Assembly: GCA_021774795.1 (NCBI GenBank)
Contig: JAJFIR010000015.1
Location: 1-53,509 of the forward strand
Length of the DNA stretch: 53,509 nucleotides
Source: Emcibacteraceae bacterium
GTDB taxonomy: Bacteria; Pseudomonadota; Alphaproteobacteria; Sphingomonadales; Emcibacteraceae
Reading direction: 5' to 3'
The notes beneath the pieces were generated by a model. That model saw nothing but the letters and a program-made list of their open reading frames with translations. It did not search any database and had not been told where the DNA came from. The position numbers and the translations under genes were made by a program. Below, piece by piece: positions 8,421 to 16,405 of the stretch (the stretch's first letter is position 1; each line of letters begins with the position of its first letter).

Positions 8421-9734
8421 TTAATCCAGCTTTGTGTTCTTAGTCGGGTTTGAATATGTAATAATCCCTTGTACAGGATACTCGGAAGCATCCTGGAATA
8501 TCTCGTTCATTGTCATCGAGGAGAACCTCTCGCTAAGGGTTTTTAAATCTGCTAGAAGCTCGCGGACAGGCAAGCCTTTGCGCTCATTGCGTTCAATAAA
8601 ATCATCGACAATAGGTTGTGTCGCAACTTTCCATCGCGCCAATTCCGAGGGGCTGAGATGGATGACCTCGAAGCCTCTATCTTCCAGAGTCGGTAAGGCT
8701 TGCTGAACCCTTTGGCGCTCCCAGAATAACTGTTGAAGCATTTGGCTAAATCGACGGTTCCAGTTATAGAAGATATCCTTCAATTCGAGGGGCATGGAAT
8801 CAAACATTTCGCGATTGACGCATGCCTCCAAGGGGGTAATCGTGAGCGAAAGGACGGTCTTGTAGTTTCGCGTCCCGATTTCGGCCAGGCCACCAACCGT
8901 GAAAGCCACGTCATTGGTGAGAATCGCATCGACAGTACCCCTTTGATAGGCCGTATACCGATCCTGAGTACCGAGCAGAATAGGAACACCTCCAAGGGCT
9001 TTAATGATTTTACTTTCGTCCCCACCTGTGACCGCGATCTTCTTTCCGCGTAAGTCTTCTAACGTGCGAATGGGGAAGTCCTTGGAAAAAATATGTGTTG
9101 GCGACGTCATCATCGTATGACCAAGATAAACGCCCTGTTTTTCATATTCCTGTTTGAAATATTTCGGATAAAGGTCTTCATAAACGCGTGAAGCAACCGG
9201 GGACGTCAAACCGATAAAAGGCAGGCTCCACACTCGATTGAGATCAAAACTCTTTGGAGAAAAAGAAGATGAACAAAGTGATTCATGTGAAATTCCGCTT
9301 TCTACCGAAGTGAAACCATCACCAAACGCATGCAGTGCATTTCCCCAATAAGGTTTTATTTTAATCTTTCCATTCGTTTCTCTAGCCAGAACATTCCAAG
9401 CAGGCTTCATCGCCCAGTTCGCCTTGTATTGTTCATATTGAAAGGCCGAATAACGAAAAATAAAAGGCTCTCCCGTGTAGTTTGCATTTGTGTTGATTTG
9501 GGTCTCGCCACTTGCATATGCGGCGGCAAGTTCAGCACCGGGAAGTATGCCAAAATCATTGTCAAAAATGCGTTTTGCCTTGCTTTTATTTTGTGCCAAA
9601 GCGGCGTTTTCCACGATGAGAAGAGATGCGATGAAAATGCAGGACATAACAAGTCTGCTCATACCCTCAACGAGGTAAGCCTTGGTTTTTATGTTACATA
9701 AAAACTTATTATACCATGACATTATGACATCCAT
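8421..9734 (-). CDS. dctP: TRAP transporter periplasmic substrate-binding protein
   Basis: A 437-residue extracytoplasmic solute receptor of the DctP type. The hydrophobic signal sequence is at about 27-48 (CIFIASLLIVENAALAQ). Binding-domain blocks include AWNVLARETNGKIKIKPYW and FPIRTLEDLRGKKIAVTG (family pattern of strand-loop around residue 225), and TYQRGTVDAILTN-like text near 270. With the first ATG the leader is long, 26 residues before the hydrophobic core. An internal ATG at 9662 would give a conventional signal peptide but has its GAGGG only 2-3 bp away. I keep 9734 because AGGT precedes it, but the start is uncertain. It lies 5 bp after the amidohydrolase stop. Confidence 0.9.
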   Translation of the reverse strand: MDVIMSWYNKFLCNIKTKAYLVEGMSRLVMSCIFIASLLIVENAALAQNKSKAKRIFDNDFGILPGAELAAAYASGETQINTNANYTGEPFIFRYSAFQYEQYKANWAMKPAWNVLARETNGKIKIKPYWGNALHAFGDGFTSVESGISHESLCSSSFSPKSFDLNRVWSLPFIGLTSPVASRVYEDLYPKYFKQEYEKQGVYLGHTMMTSPTHIFSKDFPIRTLEDLRGKKIAVTGGDESKIIKALGGVPILLGTQDRYTAYQRGTVDAILTNDVAFTVGGLAEIGTRNYKTVLSLTITPLEACVNREMFDSMPLELKDIFYNWNRRFSQMLQQLFWERQRVQQALPTLEDRGFEVIHLSPSELARWKVATQPIVDDFIERNERKGLPVRELLADLKTLSERFSSMTMNEIFQDASEYPVQGIITYSNPTKNTKLD

Positions 9735-9739
9735 ACGAC

Positions 9740-10756
9740 CTACCTTAGTGCTATTGCCGCGAACCGCCGGAGCAATTCTTGCGCGTTTCGTCGCAGAATT
9801 CTCTGTCGATTATCATCGGTGAGATTAGCGTCGCGAATAGCGGCCAGACTCCATTCGATAGAGAAGGTCGGAGTATCGCTACCCAAAAGGATGTTTTCCA
9901 CACCAAAAACCGCTACCGCCATCTCAATAGCCTGTGGTCCAAGTGAGGCGCAGTCGACGTAGATCTGATGGCCTTGTTTGGAAAGTGGTGTGCCTTCCGG
10001 AGACAGGATATTTGAAATTTGGTTCATGCGCTCAACCAAAATCGGATATGTCCCGCCGAGGTTGGCCACTTGTACCGAAACGTTGGGGTAACTGTCCAGA
10101 AAGTCCGAATAGAGTAAAGTAATCGTAGCGCGCGCAATCTGAGTGTGTGATTCAAGCGTACTGATTGGCATTACGCCCTTCCACTTTGGATGAGGATCCA
10201 GTGCGGAGGATGCGGAAGGTTCTTCATCAGGGCGCCAACCAGGGTGCATGAAAAAGTGCAATCCTAATTGCTGACCAACCTCAAAAATCGGGGCAAGTTT
10301 TTTTGCCTCGTCGGGATTTACGAAAAAGTTTATGGGCAATATTGCGCCGATGAGACCAAGTTCCTGTACGCAGCGGCGTAATTCAGTCGCTGCTACGTCG
10401 ATATCTGCCAAAGGCAGCGCAGCCAGTCCGATAAATCGATAAGGATGGCTTTTACAAATGTCTGAAACCTCATCATTGTAGACCTGCAATAATGGTGCTG
10501 ACTCTTCTAGTGGCAGAGTGTCAATGCCCATCAACCCCGGTAGTGATAGAATTTGTGTTTGTACACCCGTTCTGTCGAGCAGTTCTATTCGACCAGCAAT
10601 ATCAGAATAGACCGGGTTAAAATTGAATATTCCCTGTGCGCGATGGATTTTGTCAGCTGTGGGTGAAACCCGTTCAATACGCGGCGGATTCTTGCGCTTT
10701 CGCAGCATTTCGACCACTTTTGGCGGCAGGTAGTGTGCATGTGCGTCAATCGTCAT
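9740..10756 (-). CDS. amidohydrolase-2 family metal-dependent hydrolase/decarboxylase
   Basis: A 338-residue TIM-barrel enzyme of the ACMSD/resorcylate-decarboxylase group. Metal-binding DAHAHYLPP (His6 and His8) is at the N-terminus, FFMHPGW supplies a mid-barrel histidine, and LLGSDTPTF near residue 290 carries the catalytic aspartate. I start it at ATG 10756, because GAGGAG lies 7 bp upstream. A longer reading from 10777 would overlap the OsmC-like gene. The family decarboxylates or hydrolyses aromatic and cyclic acids. Together with the TRAP genes this points to uptake and breakdown of an organic acid, but the compound is unknown. Confidence 0.88.
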   Translation of the reverse strand: MTIDAHAHYLPPKVVEMLRKRKNPPRIERVSPTADKIHRAQGIFNFNPVYSDIAGRIELLDRTGVQTQILSLPGLMGIDTLPLEESAPLLQVYNDEVSDICKSHPYRFIGLAALPLADIDVAATELRRCVQELGLIGAILPINFFVNPDEAKKLAPIFEVGQQLGLHFFMHPGWRPDEEPSASSALDPHPKWKGVMPISTLESHTQIARATITLLYSDFLDSYPNVSVQVANLGGTYPILVERMNQISNILSPEGTPLSKQGHQIYVDCASLGPQAIEMAVAVFGVENILLGSDTPTFSIEWSLAAIRDANLTDDNRQRILRRNAQELLRRFAAIALR

Positions 10757-10760
10757 AGTT

Positions 10761-11153
10761 TTACTCCTCTGAACCATTTACTTCGAGCTTGACCGATGGT
10801 TTATGTTCAAGCGTTCTATGAATTCTACACGTCTTGGCAATGTTAGATATTATTGTTACTTGTTTTGTAGGGATGCCATCACCAAGATCGAGAGTGGCAG
10901 ATATATCGCCGTAACGATTAGCCTTCTCATCCAATTCGCAGGCCAGGCGTATCGCCAGACCTTCCGTTGGAAGTTCTTTCCTTTTCATGTAATGACTGAC
11001 TGTACCCACGATGCAGGACCCCAAGGAAAACAACAGAAAATCAATGGAATTTGGGCGATTGTCTTGACCCGCAGTATAGGCCATTTGAAACGACCCTGCT
11101 GTCGCTGTATATTGATTTTCCACCTCACCCCGTTGCACTAAAACATTTGCCAT
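10761..11153 (-). CDS. OsmC-family protein
   Basis: A 130-residue cytoplasmic protein of the OsmC/Ohr fold. Both conserved cysteines are present: Cys47 in SLGSCIVGTVSHYM and Cys109 in AKTCRIHRTLEHKP. Members reduce organic hydroperoxides or have uncharacterised roles in catabolic clusters. The spacing and C-terminal motif fit the YhfA-like branch rather than Ohr, judged by eye. It sits between the DinB-like gene and the amidohydrolase and ends 4 bp before the start of the latter, so it is co-transcribed with the uptake operon. A detoxification or thiol-transfer step in the pathway is possible. Confidence 0.85.
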   Translation of the reverse strand: MANVLVQRGEVENQYTATAGSFQMAYTAGQDNRPNSIDFLLFSLGSCIVGTVSHYMKRKELPTEGLAIRLACELDEKANRYGDISATLDLGDGIPTKQVTIISNIAKTCRIHRTLEHKPSVKLEVNGSEE

Positions 11154-11232
11154 AATTTCTTCCTCATGTTTCTAATAAATAAATGCATTCACTTAAATCA
11201 ATGCGACTCTACAAAGCATCCGTCAGACCATA

Positions 11233-11769
11233 TCACGCCATATCACGGGGTTCGAAATTGAAATAATCTGCCGCTTCACAGCCACTTAGTCGCCAATAGG
11301 TATCGATATTACCGTGATGATAATTATGGTGTCCGTATATAGCCCAGAGAAAACCCATCACTGTCCAATTTCGCTTTGCGAATGAGATCGATTTTTGCAA
11401 GTCACCTTCTGAGAACCTGCTGATTATATCCATAGTCTCTTTGTGGATATCCATAGCCAAAGAGAGAAAATCTTCACCGCTTAGTTTGGCAGTAAGTGCG
11501 GGGTCATTAGGACGGTCAAGTGCATCGCCGTCCTTGCAATCCCGAAGTGCCCGAGCCCACTTGTTCTCGCCCGCGAACATGTGGACACACAGGGCCCGGA
11601 TCGTAACATCGTTAAGCCTTGTACCAAATTGAACATTACCGCCCTCAGCGGGTACCCATTCCAGTTTGTCCTTTGGTGTTGCCTCAATACCGTCGTGTGT
11701 GAAGTTTACGAGTCTGTCGAAAAGAACTAAGAAACGATTGAGTTCCGGTATTTTTGAATAGTCAGCCAT
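11233..11769 (-). CDS. DinB-like four-helix metal-binding protein
   Basis: A 178-residue protein with the pattern of the DinB/YfiT superfamily: an N-terminal helix, then TIRALCVHMFAGENKWARAL around residues 57-76 with a histidine in helix 2, and YGHHNYHHGNIDTYW around 145-159 supplying the other histidines. The family binds a divalent metal and includes thiol-dependent (mycothiol or glutathione) isomerases and many uncharacterised proteins. It is the promoter-proximal gene of the minus-strand operon continuing through OsmC, amidohydrolase and TRAP. The 79-bp gap to the next gene shows no terminator. Thiol-dependent chemistry on the imported compound is plausible but unproven. Confidence 0.75.
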   Translation of the reverse strand: MADYSKIPELNRFLVLFDRLVNFTHDGIEATPKDKLEWVPAEGGNVQFGTRLNDVTIRALCVHMFAGENKWARALRDCKDGDALDRPNDPALTAKLSGEDFLSLAMDIHKETMDIISRFSEGDLQKSISFAKRNWTVMGFLWAIYGHHNYHHGNIDTYWRLSGCEAADYFNFEPRDMA

Positions 11770-11859
11770 CGAAATCGGCCTTTCATAATTGTTTGATTAA
11801 AAGGAACTTTTGAAGGTAACTAACGTAACCTTGTCTGCGAATCCCAAAACTTAATTGTA

Positions 11860-11902
11860 AATATTCTATTTTTTTATTATTATGTCAACCTATTATAATA
11901 AT
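11860..11902 (-). promoter_or_regulatory. promoter and possible GntR operator of the TRAP operon
   Basis: On the minus strand TTGACA (11888-11883) is followed by a 17-bp spacer and AATATT (11865-11860), a good promoter for the DinB-like gene 91 bp downstream. The -35 element is flanked by inverted arms ATTATTAT (11876-11883) and ATAATAAT (11895-11902). Because the divergent gene encodes a GntR-type regulator, this palindrome is a candidate operator. The arms are low-complexity AT, so the operator call is weaker than the promoter call. Confidence 0.4.
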
Positions 11903-11987
11903 GTATGGACAATCGGACAATTTATTTTTATAGTATATGTAACAAGTAGTATGAGTTTCAAGACATTTAAAAAAACAGGTAACAATT

Positions 11988-12788
11988 ATGAAACTTCTCA
12001 GACGTGGACCAATACCGCTTTATTCTCAAATTTCCGGAGTTCTTCGTCACAAGATTAACGAAGGCGAATGGGGAATTGGTGATCGTGTTCCGTCAGAAGA
12101 CGATCTCTGCCAATCGTTTGATGTTAGCCGGTCTACGGTACGTCAGGCACTAGGTGATCTTGTGCAAGACGGCCTTCTGGTTCGGGAACCAGGACGCGGA
12201 ACCTTTGTTAGTGGGTCGGGAAAAGAAGTGGCTGATGTGAAAATGACATGCCTTCTGGAGGATTTGATTGCCCTTGGGATACCGGCGCATCCGTCAGTAT
12301 CCAATATCAATGTAGTTGAGGCCAATAAGAAGGTCGCTACAGCTTTAGGACTGTCACCGGGCGAGAAAGTTTTTTCGTTTCTGCGCCTTCTGAATATTGA
12401 GAAACGGGTATTTTCTGTAAGGAAGGTTTTCCTTCCCAATTGGCTTGGCGAGCAGCTTACTCATAAAGATTTGTTGGAGGAGAAATTCCTTAGTGTCGTT
12501 TCCAAAAAATGTAGCGCTGAGGTCGTTGAAGCCGATCAGACTATCGAAGCAGTGATGGCAGATATGGAGACCGCTGAGCAATTGGAGGTCACCGTTGGGA
12601 CACCACTTTTGTCAGTTACTCAGATATCATATACCCGAAAACGCATTCCAATAGAGCATAGTATTACGCTATATAGAGGCGATCGTACGCGGTTATCGAT
12701 TTCACAACGCCAACGCAAGACTAAGGCGGGATCGGATGATTGGGTATTGGCGTCGCGCAGCACTGAAAGGGTGGGTAATACCCATTAA
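11988..12788 (+). CDS. GntR-family regulator, HutC/FadR-like with UTRA domain
   Basis: A 266-residue transcription factor. The winged helix is at about residues 8-75 with the GntR signature EDDLCQSFDVSRSTVRQAL and a wing GLLVREPGRGTFV. A UTRA ligand-binding domain covers about 95-235 (LLSVTQISYTRKRIPIEHSITLYRGDR type C-terminus). It is divergent from the TRAP/amidohydrolase operon, so it most likely represses it and its own gene until the substrate or an intermediate binds. The ATG lies at the end of an AT-rich 218-bp divergent region. The C-terminal 25 residues beyond UTRA are basic and look unstructured. Confidence 0.9.
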   Translation: MKLLRRGPIPLYSQISGVLRHKINEGEWGIGDRVPSEDDLCQSFDVSRSTVRQALGDLVQDGLLVREPGRGTFVSGSGKEVADVKMTCLLEDLIALGIPAHPSVSNINVVEANKKVATALGLSPGEKVFSFLRLLNIEKRVFSVRKVFLPNWLGEQLTHKDLLEEKFLSVVSKKCSAEVVEADQTIEAVMADMETAEQLEVTVGTPLLSVTQISYTRKRIPIEHSITLYRGDRTRLSISQRQRKTKAGSDDWVLASRSTERVGNTH

Positions 12789-12892
12789 CGTTACAATGTG
12801 GTTTCTATTCTTTTCATGTGGTCATGTAATGGATAGAAGATATTCTCAATTTAACCTGTTTAAGGCAGAGTTTCGATTTCTTAAAAATGTAG

Positions 12893-14161
12893 GTGAAGAA
12901 TAAATATGATAAAGGGAGAATTCTAATAAAAATTCCTCAAATTTTTTATGGCTGGAAAATCGTTGGCACTTTGCTTCTTTGTTATTCTACGGCCGCCGGT
13001 CAGTTTGCGTTCGCTGCCCTTAGTTTTTTTATCATACCACTAGGACTGGAATTTGGTTGGAGCAGAGGTGATATTCTTTTTTCAACTGCGTTACTCACAC
13101 TTTCTCAGGCTTTTGTAACACCAGTTGTTGGCAGAATTATTGATCGATTTGGCAGTAAAGAAATCCTGCTGCCTTCAATTTTATTGTTTGGATTACTCCT
13201 TGCAGCAATTCCATTATTTGTTTCAGAAATCTGGCATATTTATCTTATTTATATAATGATAGGTTCGTTGGCCTGTGGTTCTACGGCTATTCCTTATTTA
13301 CGAATTATTGGATCCTGGTTTGATAAAAAACGTGGCCTGGCATTTGGTATTGTTATGTCTGGCGGGGGGCTTGGGTATGCTTATATGCCGCCATTATTGC
13401 AATATATGATTGATAATCACGGATGGCGTTCAGGATATTATGTCTTAGCGGCAATCGTAATATTTATCGCATTTCCACTTATTGCTATCGTGGTCCGTAA
13501 TAACCCGTCACAAATGAATTTGTTACCGGACGGCAAAGCACTTAAAAATAATGAAAAAATAAGCACGAAAGAACAGGAACCACAGATTGCTATATCAGAT
13601 CTATTACGGGACAAACTTATTTGGCACCTATACGCAATTTTTGTTCTGCTTACTTTTTGTTTATATGGATTGATGGCGAACTTAGCACCCATGCTGATTG
13701 ACAGGGGGATGGAGGCGACATCTGCTGCCCTGGTGATTTCAACACTTGGAATAACTGTTATTGGTTCACGTGTTGGAATCGGTTACTTGTTTGATAAATT
13801 CTTTGCACCAAAAGTGGCGTTGGTTTGTGTGATTTTATCGGCCATAGGTTTCGCCCTGTTAGCGGGGGGAGCCGTTGGAATGGGTGTTTTCATAGTTGCA
13901 ATATTTGTTGGTATTAGCATTGGTGCAGAATTTGACCTTTTGGCATATCTTACAACTAAATATTATGGGCTGGGTTCTTTCGGTATGATTTACGGCATAT
14001 TATTTACGGGCTTCCTTGTGGGCGTTTCAGCTGGCCCGCTGGTCTTTGGCACCGTGTTCGATCATTTTGGCTCTTATTTTATTATTTTAACAGTCAGTAG
14101 TATTCTTCTGTTTATCATTGCCGGGTTAATGGCACTTCTTCCTAAATATAAAATTATCTAA
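12893..14161 (+). CDS. MFS transporter, monocarboxylate/oxalate-formate type
   Basis: A 422-residue major facilitator with 12 hydrophobic segments. The segment FYGWKIVGTLLLCYSTAAGQ at the N-terminus and GWRSGYYVLAA before the central loop are typical of the oxalate/formate antiporter and monocarboxylate branch; the loop is at about 205-235. The start is a GTG at 12893 with no clear Shine-Dalgarno sequence. No in-frame ATG exists before the first membrane segment, so GTG is the best choice but uncertain. It follows the GntR gene by 104 bp in the same direction and could be regulated with it. It probably moves an organic acid related to the TRAP ligand. Confidence 0.85.
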   Translation: MKNKYDKGRILIKIPQIFYGWKIVGTLLLCYSTAAGQFAFAALSFFIIPLGLEFGWSRGDILFSTALLTLSQAFVTPVVGRIIDRFGSKEILLPSILLFGLLLAAIPLFVSEIWHIYLIYIMIGSLACGSTAIPYLRIIGSWFDKKRGLAFGIVMSGGGLGYAYMPPLLQYMIDNHGWRSGYYVLAAIVIFIAFPLIAIVVRNNPSQMNLLPDGKALKNNEKISTKEQEPQIAISDLLRDKLIWHLYAIFVLLTFCLYGLMANLAPMLIDRGMEATSAALVISTLGITVIGSRVGIGYLFDKFFAPKVALVCVILSAIGFALLAGGAVGMGVFIVAIFVGISIGAEFDLLAYLTTKYYGLGSFGMIYGILFTGFLVGVSAGPLVFGTVFDHFGSYFIILTVSSILLFIIAGLMALLPKYKII

Positions 14162-14259
14162 TGCAGGAATATAGAAAGTGGCTCTGTCACATTAACTTTT
14201 TAAAGGCGACGAATTTTTATAAAAAATCGGCTTCCATCGATAAATCATAATGGCGACGG

Positions 14260-14682
14260 TCAATCGTTTGTATGTCTTAAATCGTCCACAATTTTTCGTG
14301 TCAAAGTAGCGCGGTCTTTTCTTAATTCTTTCGCGAATTTTGACGGAACCTCGGTTTGATCGTCCCATACTTCTGCCCAGTTGATAATCTCAAGCATCGC
14401 CGGTAACAAACCAAGTCCCTTGTTAGTCAGGCTGTAAACGAACCGCTTACCATGCTCAGGATCGGGGTGTTTTTGAATGACGCCCTCGTCTTCCAGTTTT
14501 GCTAGGCGGCTTGCGAGAATGTTGGTTGATATTCCTTCGCCAGCATCCATGAAGTCCCCGTAATGCTTCGCGCCTTTAAACATCAGGTCACGCAAGATCA
14601 GCAAGCACCAATTGTCGCCAAAAATGGCCGCACTGTAGCGGATAGGACAGCCGTGCCAGCCGTCTGTTGTTCGTTTTACCAT
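14260..14682 (-). CDS. HxlR-family transcriptional regulator
   Basis: A 140-residue winged-helix protein of the HxlR family. The family start GCPIRYSAAIFGDNWCLLILRDL (about 11-33) contains the conserved Cys12 and Trp25. The recognition helix region is GISTNILASRLAKLEDEGVI (about 50-69), followed by the wing HGKRFVYSLTNKG. HxlR proteins often sense electrophiles or redox state through the N-terminal cysteine and repress a divergent gene. Here the divergent gene is a small membrane protein, and a long inverted repeat lies between the two starts (14698-14736), so autoregulation plus repression of that gene is expected. Confidence 0.92.
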   Translation of the reverse strand: MVKRTTDGWHGCPIRYSAAIFGDNWCLLILRDLMFKGAKHYGDFMDAGEGISTNILASRLAKLEDEGVIQKHPDPEHGKRFVYSLTNKGLGLLPAMLEIINWAEVWDDQTEVPSKFAKELRKDRATLTRKIVDDLRHTND

Positions 14683-14697
14683 TTCTTAACATACCCT

Positions 14698-14736
14698 ATA
14701 ACGATTGTACTTGCAAATAACAAGTATAATCGTTAT
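14698..14736. promoter_or_regulatory. 39-bp near-perfect palindrome, HxlR operator
   Basis: Two 16-bp arms, ATAACGATTGTACTTG (14698-14713) and CAAGTATAATCGTTAT (14721-14736), are inverted copies with one mismatch, separated by 7 bp. The core ACTTG...CAAGT is the type of site bound by HxlR/YodB-like dimers. It lies 15 bp from the HxlR start and about 60 bp before the divergent membrane-protein gene, so one bound dimer could control both. Confidence 0.8.
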
Positions 14737-14796
14737 GTTGCGTTGCTCGTTAAAAAAACAAACCTGATAGGCGGGAGTGCAGGCAAAGGAGATAAA

Positions 14797-15201
14797 ATGA
14801 CTAAACACATACTTTCTATTTTCGCATTTATGGTCGTATCGTTCGCGGTGCAGGGACTATCGCATTTCGTCATTAACAAAGACCATTTCGCGTCAATAGA
14901 ATTTATGCGAAGTGACCCGGTTATTCCTCTGGGGTTGCTTGTCATGGTCATTCAGGGCCTGATAATGACATTAGCTCTCACACGATATGCCCCCAAAGGG
15001 GTGACTATCCATGACGGTGTTACTTTGTCTTTGGCATTCGGGCTTTTTCTCGCTACCTACATTGCCATCGTTGAACCATCGAAATATGCCGTACCGTCTA
15101 TCTATGCTTGGTTCATGGTTGAAGGCATTGCCAGCCTGATTCAATTTGTTGTTTACGGCGTTCTTCTTGGATTAATTCACCAAAAGATGAGCCAGGCATA
15201 G
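14797..15201 (+). CDS. small four-helix membrane protein of unknown function
   Basis: A 134-residue protein with four hydrophobic segments (about 6-22, 43-62, 75-95 and 105-128). It starts MTKHILSIFAFMVVSFAVQG. A long reading extends upstream, but AAAGGAG at 14785-14791 fixes the ATG at 14797 and leaves the palindromic operator upstream of the gene. I do not recognise the family with confidence; the size and helix pattern recall small uncharacterised integral proteins found next to HxlR or MarR regulators. Its regulation by the divergent HxlR regulator is the only functional clue. Confidence 0.7.
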   Translation: MTKHILSIFAFMVVSFAVQGLSHFVINKDHFASIEFMRSDPVIPLGLLVMVIQGLIMTLALTRYAPKGVTIHDGVTLSLAFGLFLATYIAIVEPSKYAVPSIYAWFMVEGIASLIQFVVYGVLLGLIHQKMSQA

Positions 15202-15303
15202 GTAGTTGATGACGCTTTAATGTAGCTGTTTCGGGATGCTATCTCAGGTGGTCGCTAATTAATTCTGTCATTTAATTTAGATATCTTTTTTGCTATCAAT
15301 TAA

Positions 15304-16074
15304 TTATTCAGCCGCCGAAGTATCATCTTCATTTTTTTGGAAGGAGTCTGATAGTGCCGCCGCCAGTATTCCAGTTGGCATCGCAACAAGCCCAATACCA
15401 GAGAAGGCAAATATACCCGCAAAGATTTTGCCCAACATACTTATTAGATAGACATCTCCGTAACCGACCGTCGTCAATGTAGCCATGCCCCACCAAAGAG
15501 CACGTGGTATACTACCGAAAGCGTCAGGCTGAATATCTCTTTCCGTGATATATAGGCTAATAGCTGCAAGGAGCATCATAAATACTGCTAGACCAATACT
15601 TATGTAAAGTTCAAATCTTCTACGACTTATCGCCCTTTGAATCCCCTTTAATGCTGAGCTCAGGCCTGGTATACGAGCAAGTTTTAATATTCGCAGTAAG
15701 CGTAAAATTCTGATTAATAACCATTCTGAGCCGAAGCTAAACCAAAACGGTACTATGGAAATAAGATCAATTATAGAAAATGGTGAGATCAAATATCGTA
15801 GCCGACCTCTTATTCCCCCGTACTCAGGCCGTAATCCAATTACCCAAAACCTGGCGACATATTCAATTGTAAAAATATAGAGAAAAAAGGAGTTAGCAAC
15901 ATCAAAATACGACTGGTAAATGTCTGTGAACTTTTGCTCAGTTTCCAGAATTACGGAAAATACGCTAATCAGAACAATAGTCATAAGCAGCCGATTTATA
16001 GGCGACAGGTGCTTGCCAGGCCAGCTTTCAGTATCCAAATTTATGAATAAGGTGTTTTTGAAACTTGCAATCAT
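15304..16074 (-). CDS. voltage-gated-type potassium channel
   Basis: A 256-residue six-helix ion channel subunit. The selectivity filter TVGYGD is at 202-207, between the pore helix and S6. Segment S4 carries repeated arginines (WLLIRILRLLRILKLAR, about 118-134), as in Kv-type voltage sensors. The short C-terminal tail after S6 (about 20 residues) has no RCK or cyclic-nucleotide domain. Four subunits should form a K+ channel in the inner membrane. The gene is monocistronic. Its upstream 190 bp to repeat A is AT-rich with no defined element. Confidence 0.92.
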   Translation of the reverse strand: MIASFKNTLFINLDTESWPGKHLSPINRLLMTIVLISVFSVILETEQKFTDIYQSYFDVANSFFLYIFTIEYVARFWVIGLRPEYGGIRGRLRYLISPFSIIDLISIVPFWFSFGSEWLLIRILRLLRILKLARIPGLSSALKGIQRAISRRRFELYISIGLAVFMMLLAAISLYITERDIQPDAFGSIPRALWWGMATLTTVGYGDVYLISMLGKIFAGIFAFSGIGLVAMPTGILAAALSDSFQKNEDDTSAAE

Positions 16075-16285
16075 AGTACTCTCCCCCCTTCAAGTCTTAT
16101 TTTGCCAGATTCTTGGTAACGGTGCAAATTTTCAACATATATTGTTTATCGCAATCTATTTTAAGACTATTCGCCATATAAAATCATTATTAATCTCATA
16201 CTTTTATCTTTCGTTGCCCCGGACAAAAATTAGGAAAAGTTTCATGCGAAAATAGATTGGTTAACTAATTGATATATAATGAGAA

Positions 16286-16387
16286 AAGTGGTGCCTGAGG
16301 GCGGAGCGGGTTTTCAGTTTTATTTTATCAATAATATCAATGTCTTATAGAGGTGATACAAAATGGGTTTGGAGCCGTTTTTGTATC
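16286..16387 (-). repeat. repeat copy A, tRNA-Phe-end-containing inverted-orientation repeat
   Basis: Read on the minus strand, this 102-bp segment aligns without gaps to 33436-33537 on the plus strand; I count 79 identical positions. It contains CTCCGCCCTCAGGCACCA (minus strand, 16306-16289), differing at two positions from the 18-mer in copy B. That 18-mer corresponds to the T-stem, acceptor strand and CCA of an alphaproteobacterial tRNA-Phe as I recall it. Similarity seems to continue past both ends (TTATATATCA). It lies between the K+ channel gene and cusA, at the left edge of the metal-efflux block, in a 331-bp gap that otherwise shows no gene. Confidence 0.75.
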
Positions 16388-16391
16388 ACCT
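16351..16391. repeat. perfect 13-bp inverted repeat just after cusA
   Basis: AGGTGATACAAAA (16351-16363) and TTTTGTATCACCT (16379-16391) are exact inverted copies around a 15-base loop. It begins 14 bp past the cusA stop on the minus strand. It could form a hairpin that ends the efflux transcript, although no T-run follows. Because it overlaps repeat A, it could instead be a recombinase-binding arm. In copy B only part of the symmetry is kept. Confidence 0.7.
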
Positions 16392-16405
16392 GTATGTCAA
16401 TTCAA

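Noticed and set aside
14170-14200. GGCTCTGTCACATTAA resembling an insertion-sequence end
   Set aside because: No partner repeat, transposase or target duplication nearby.
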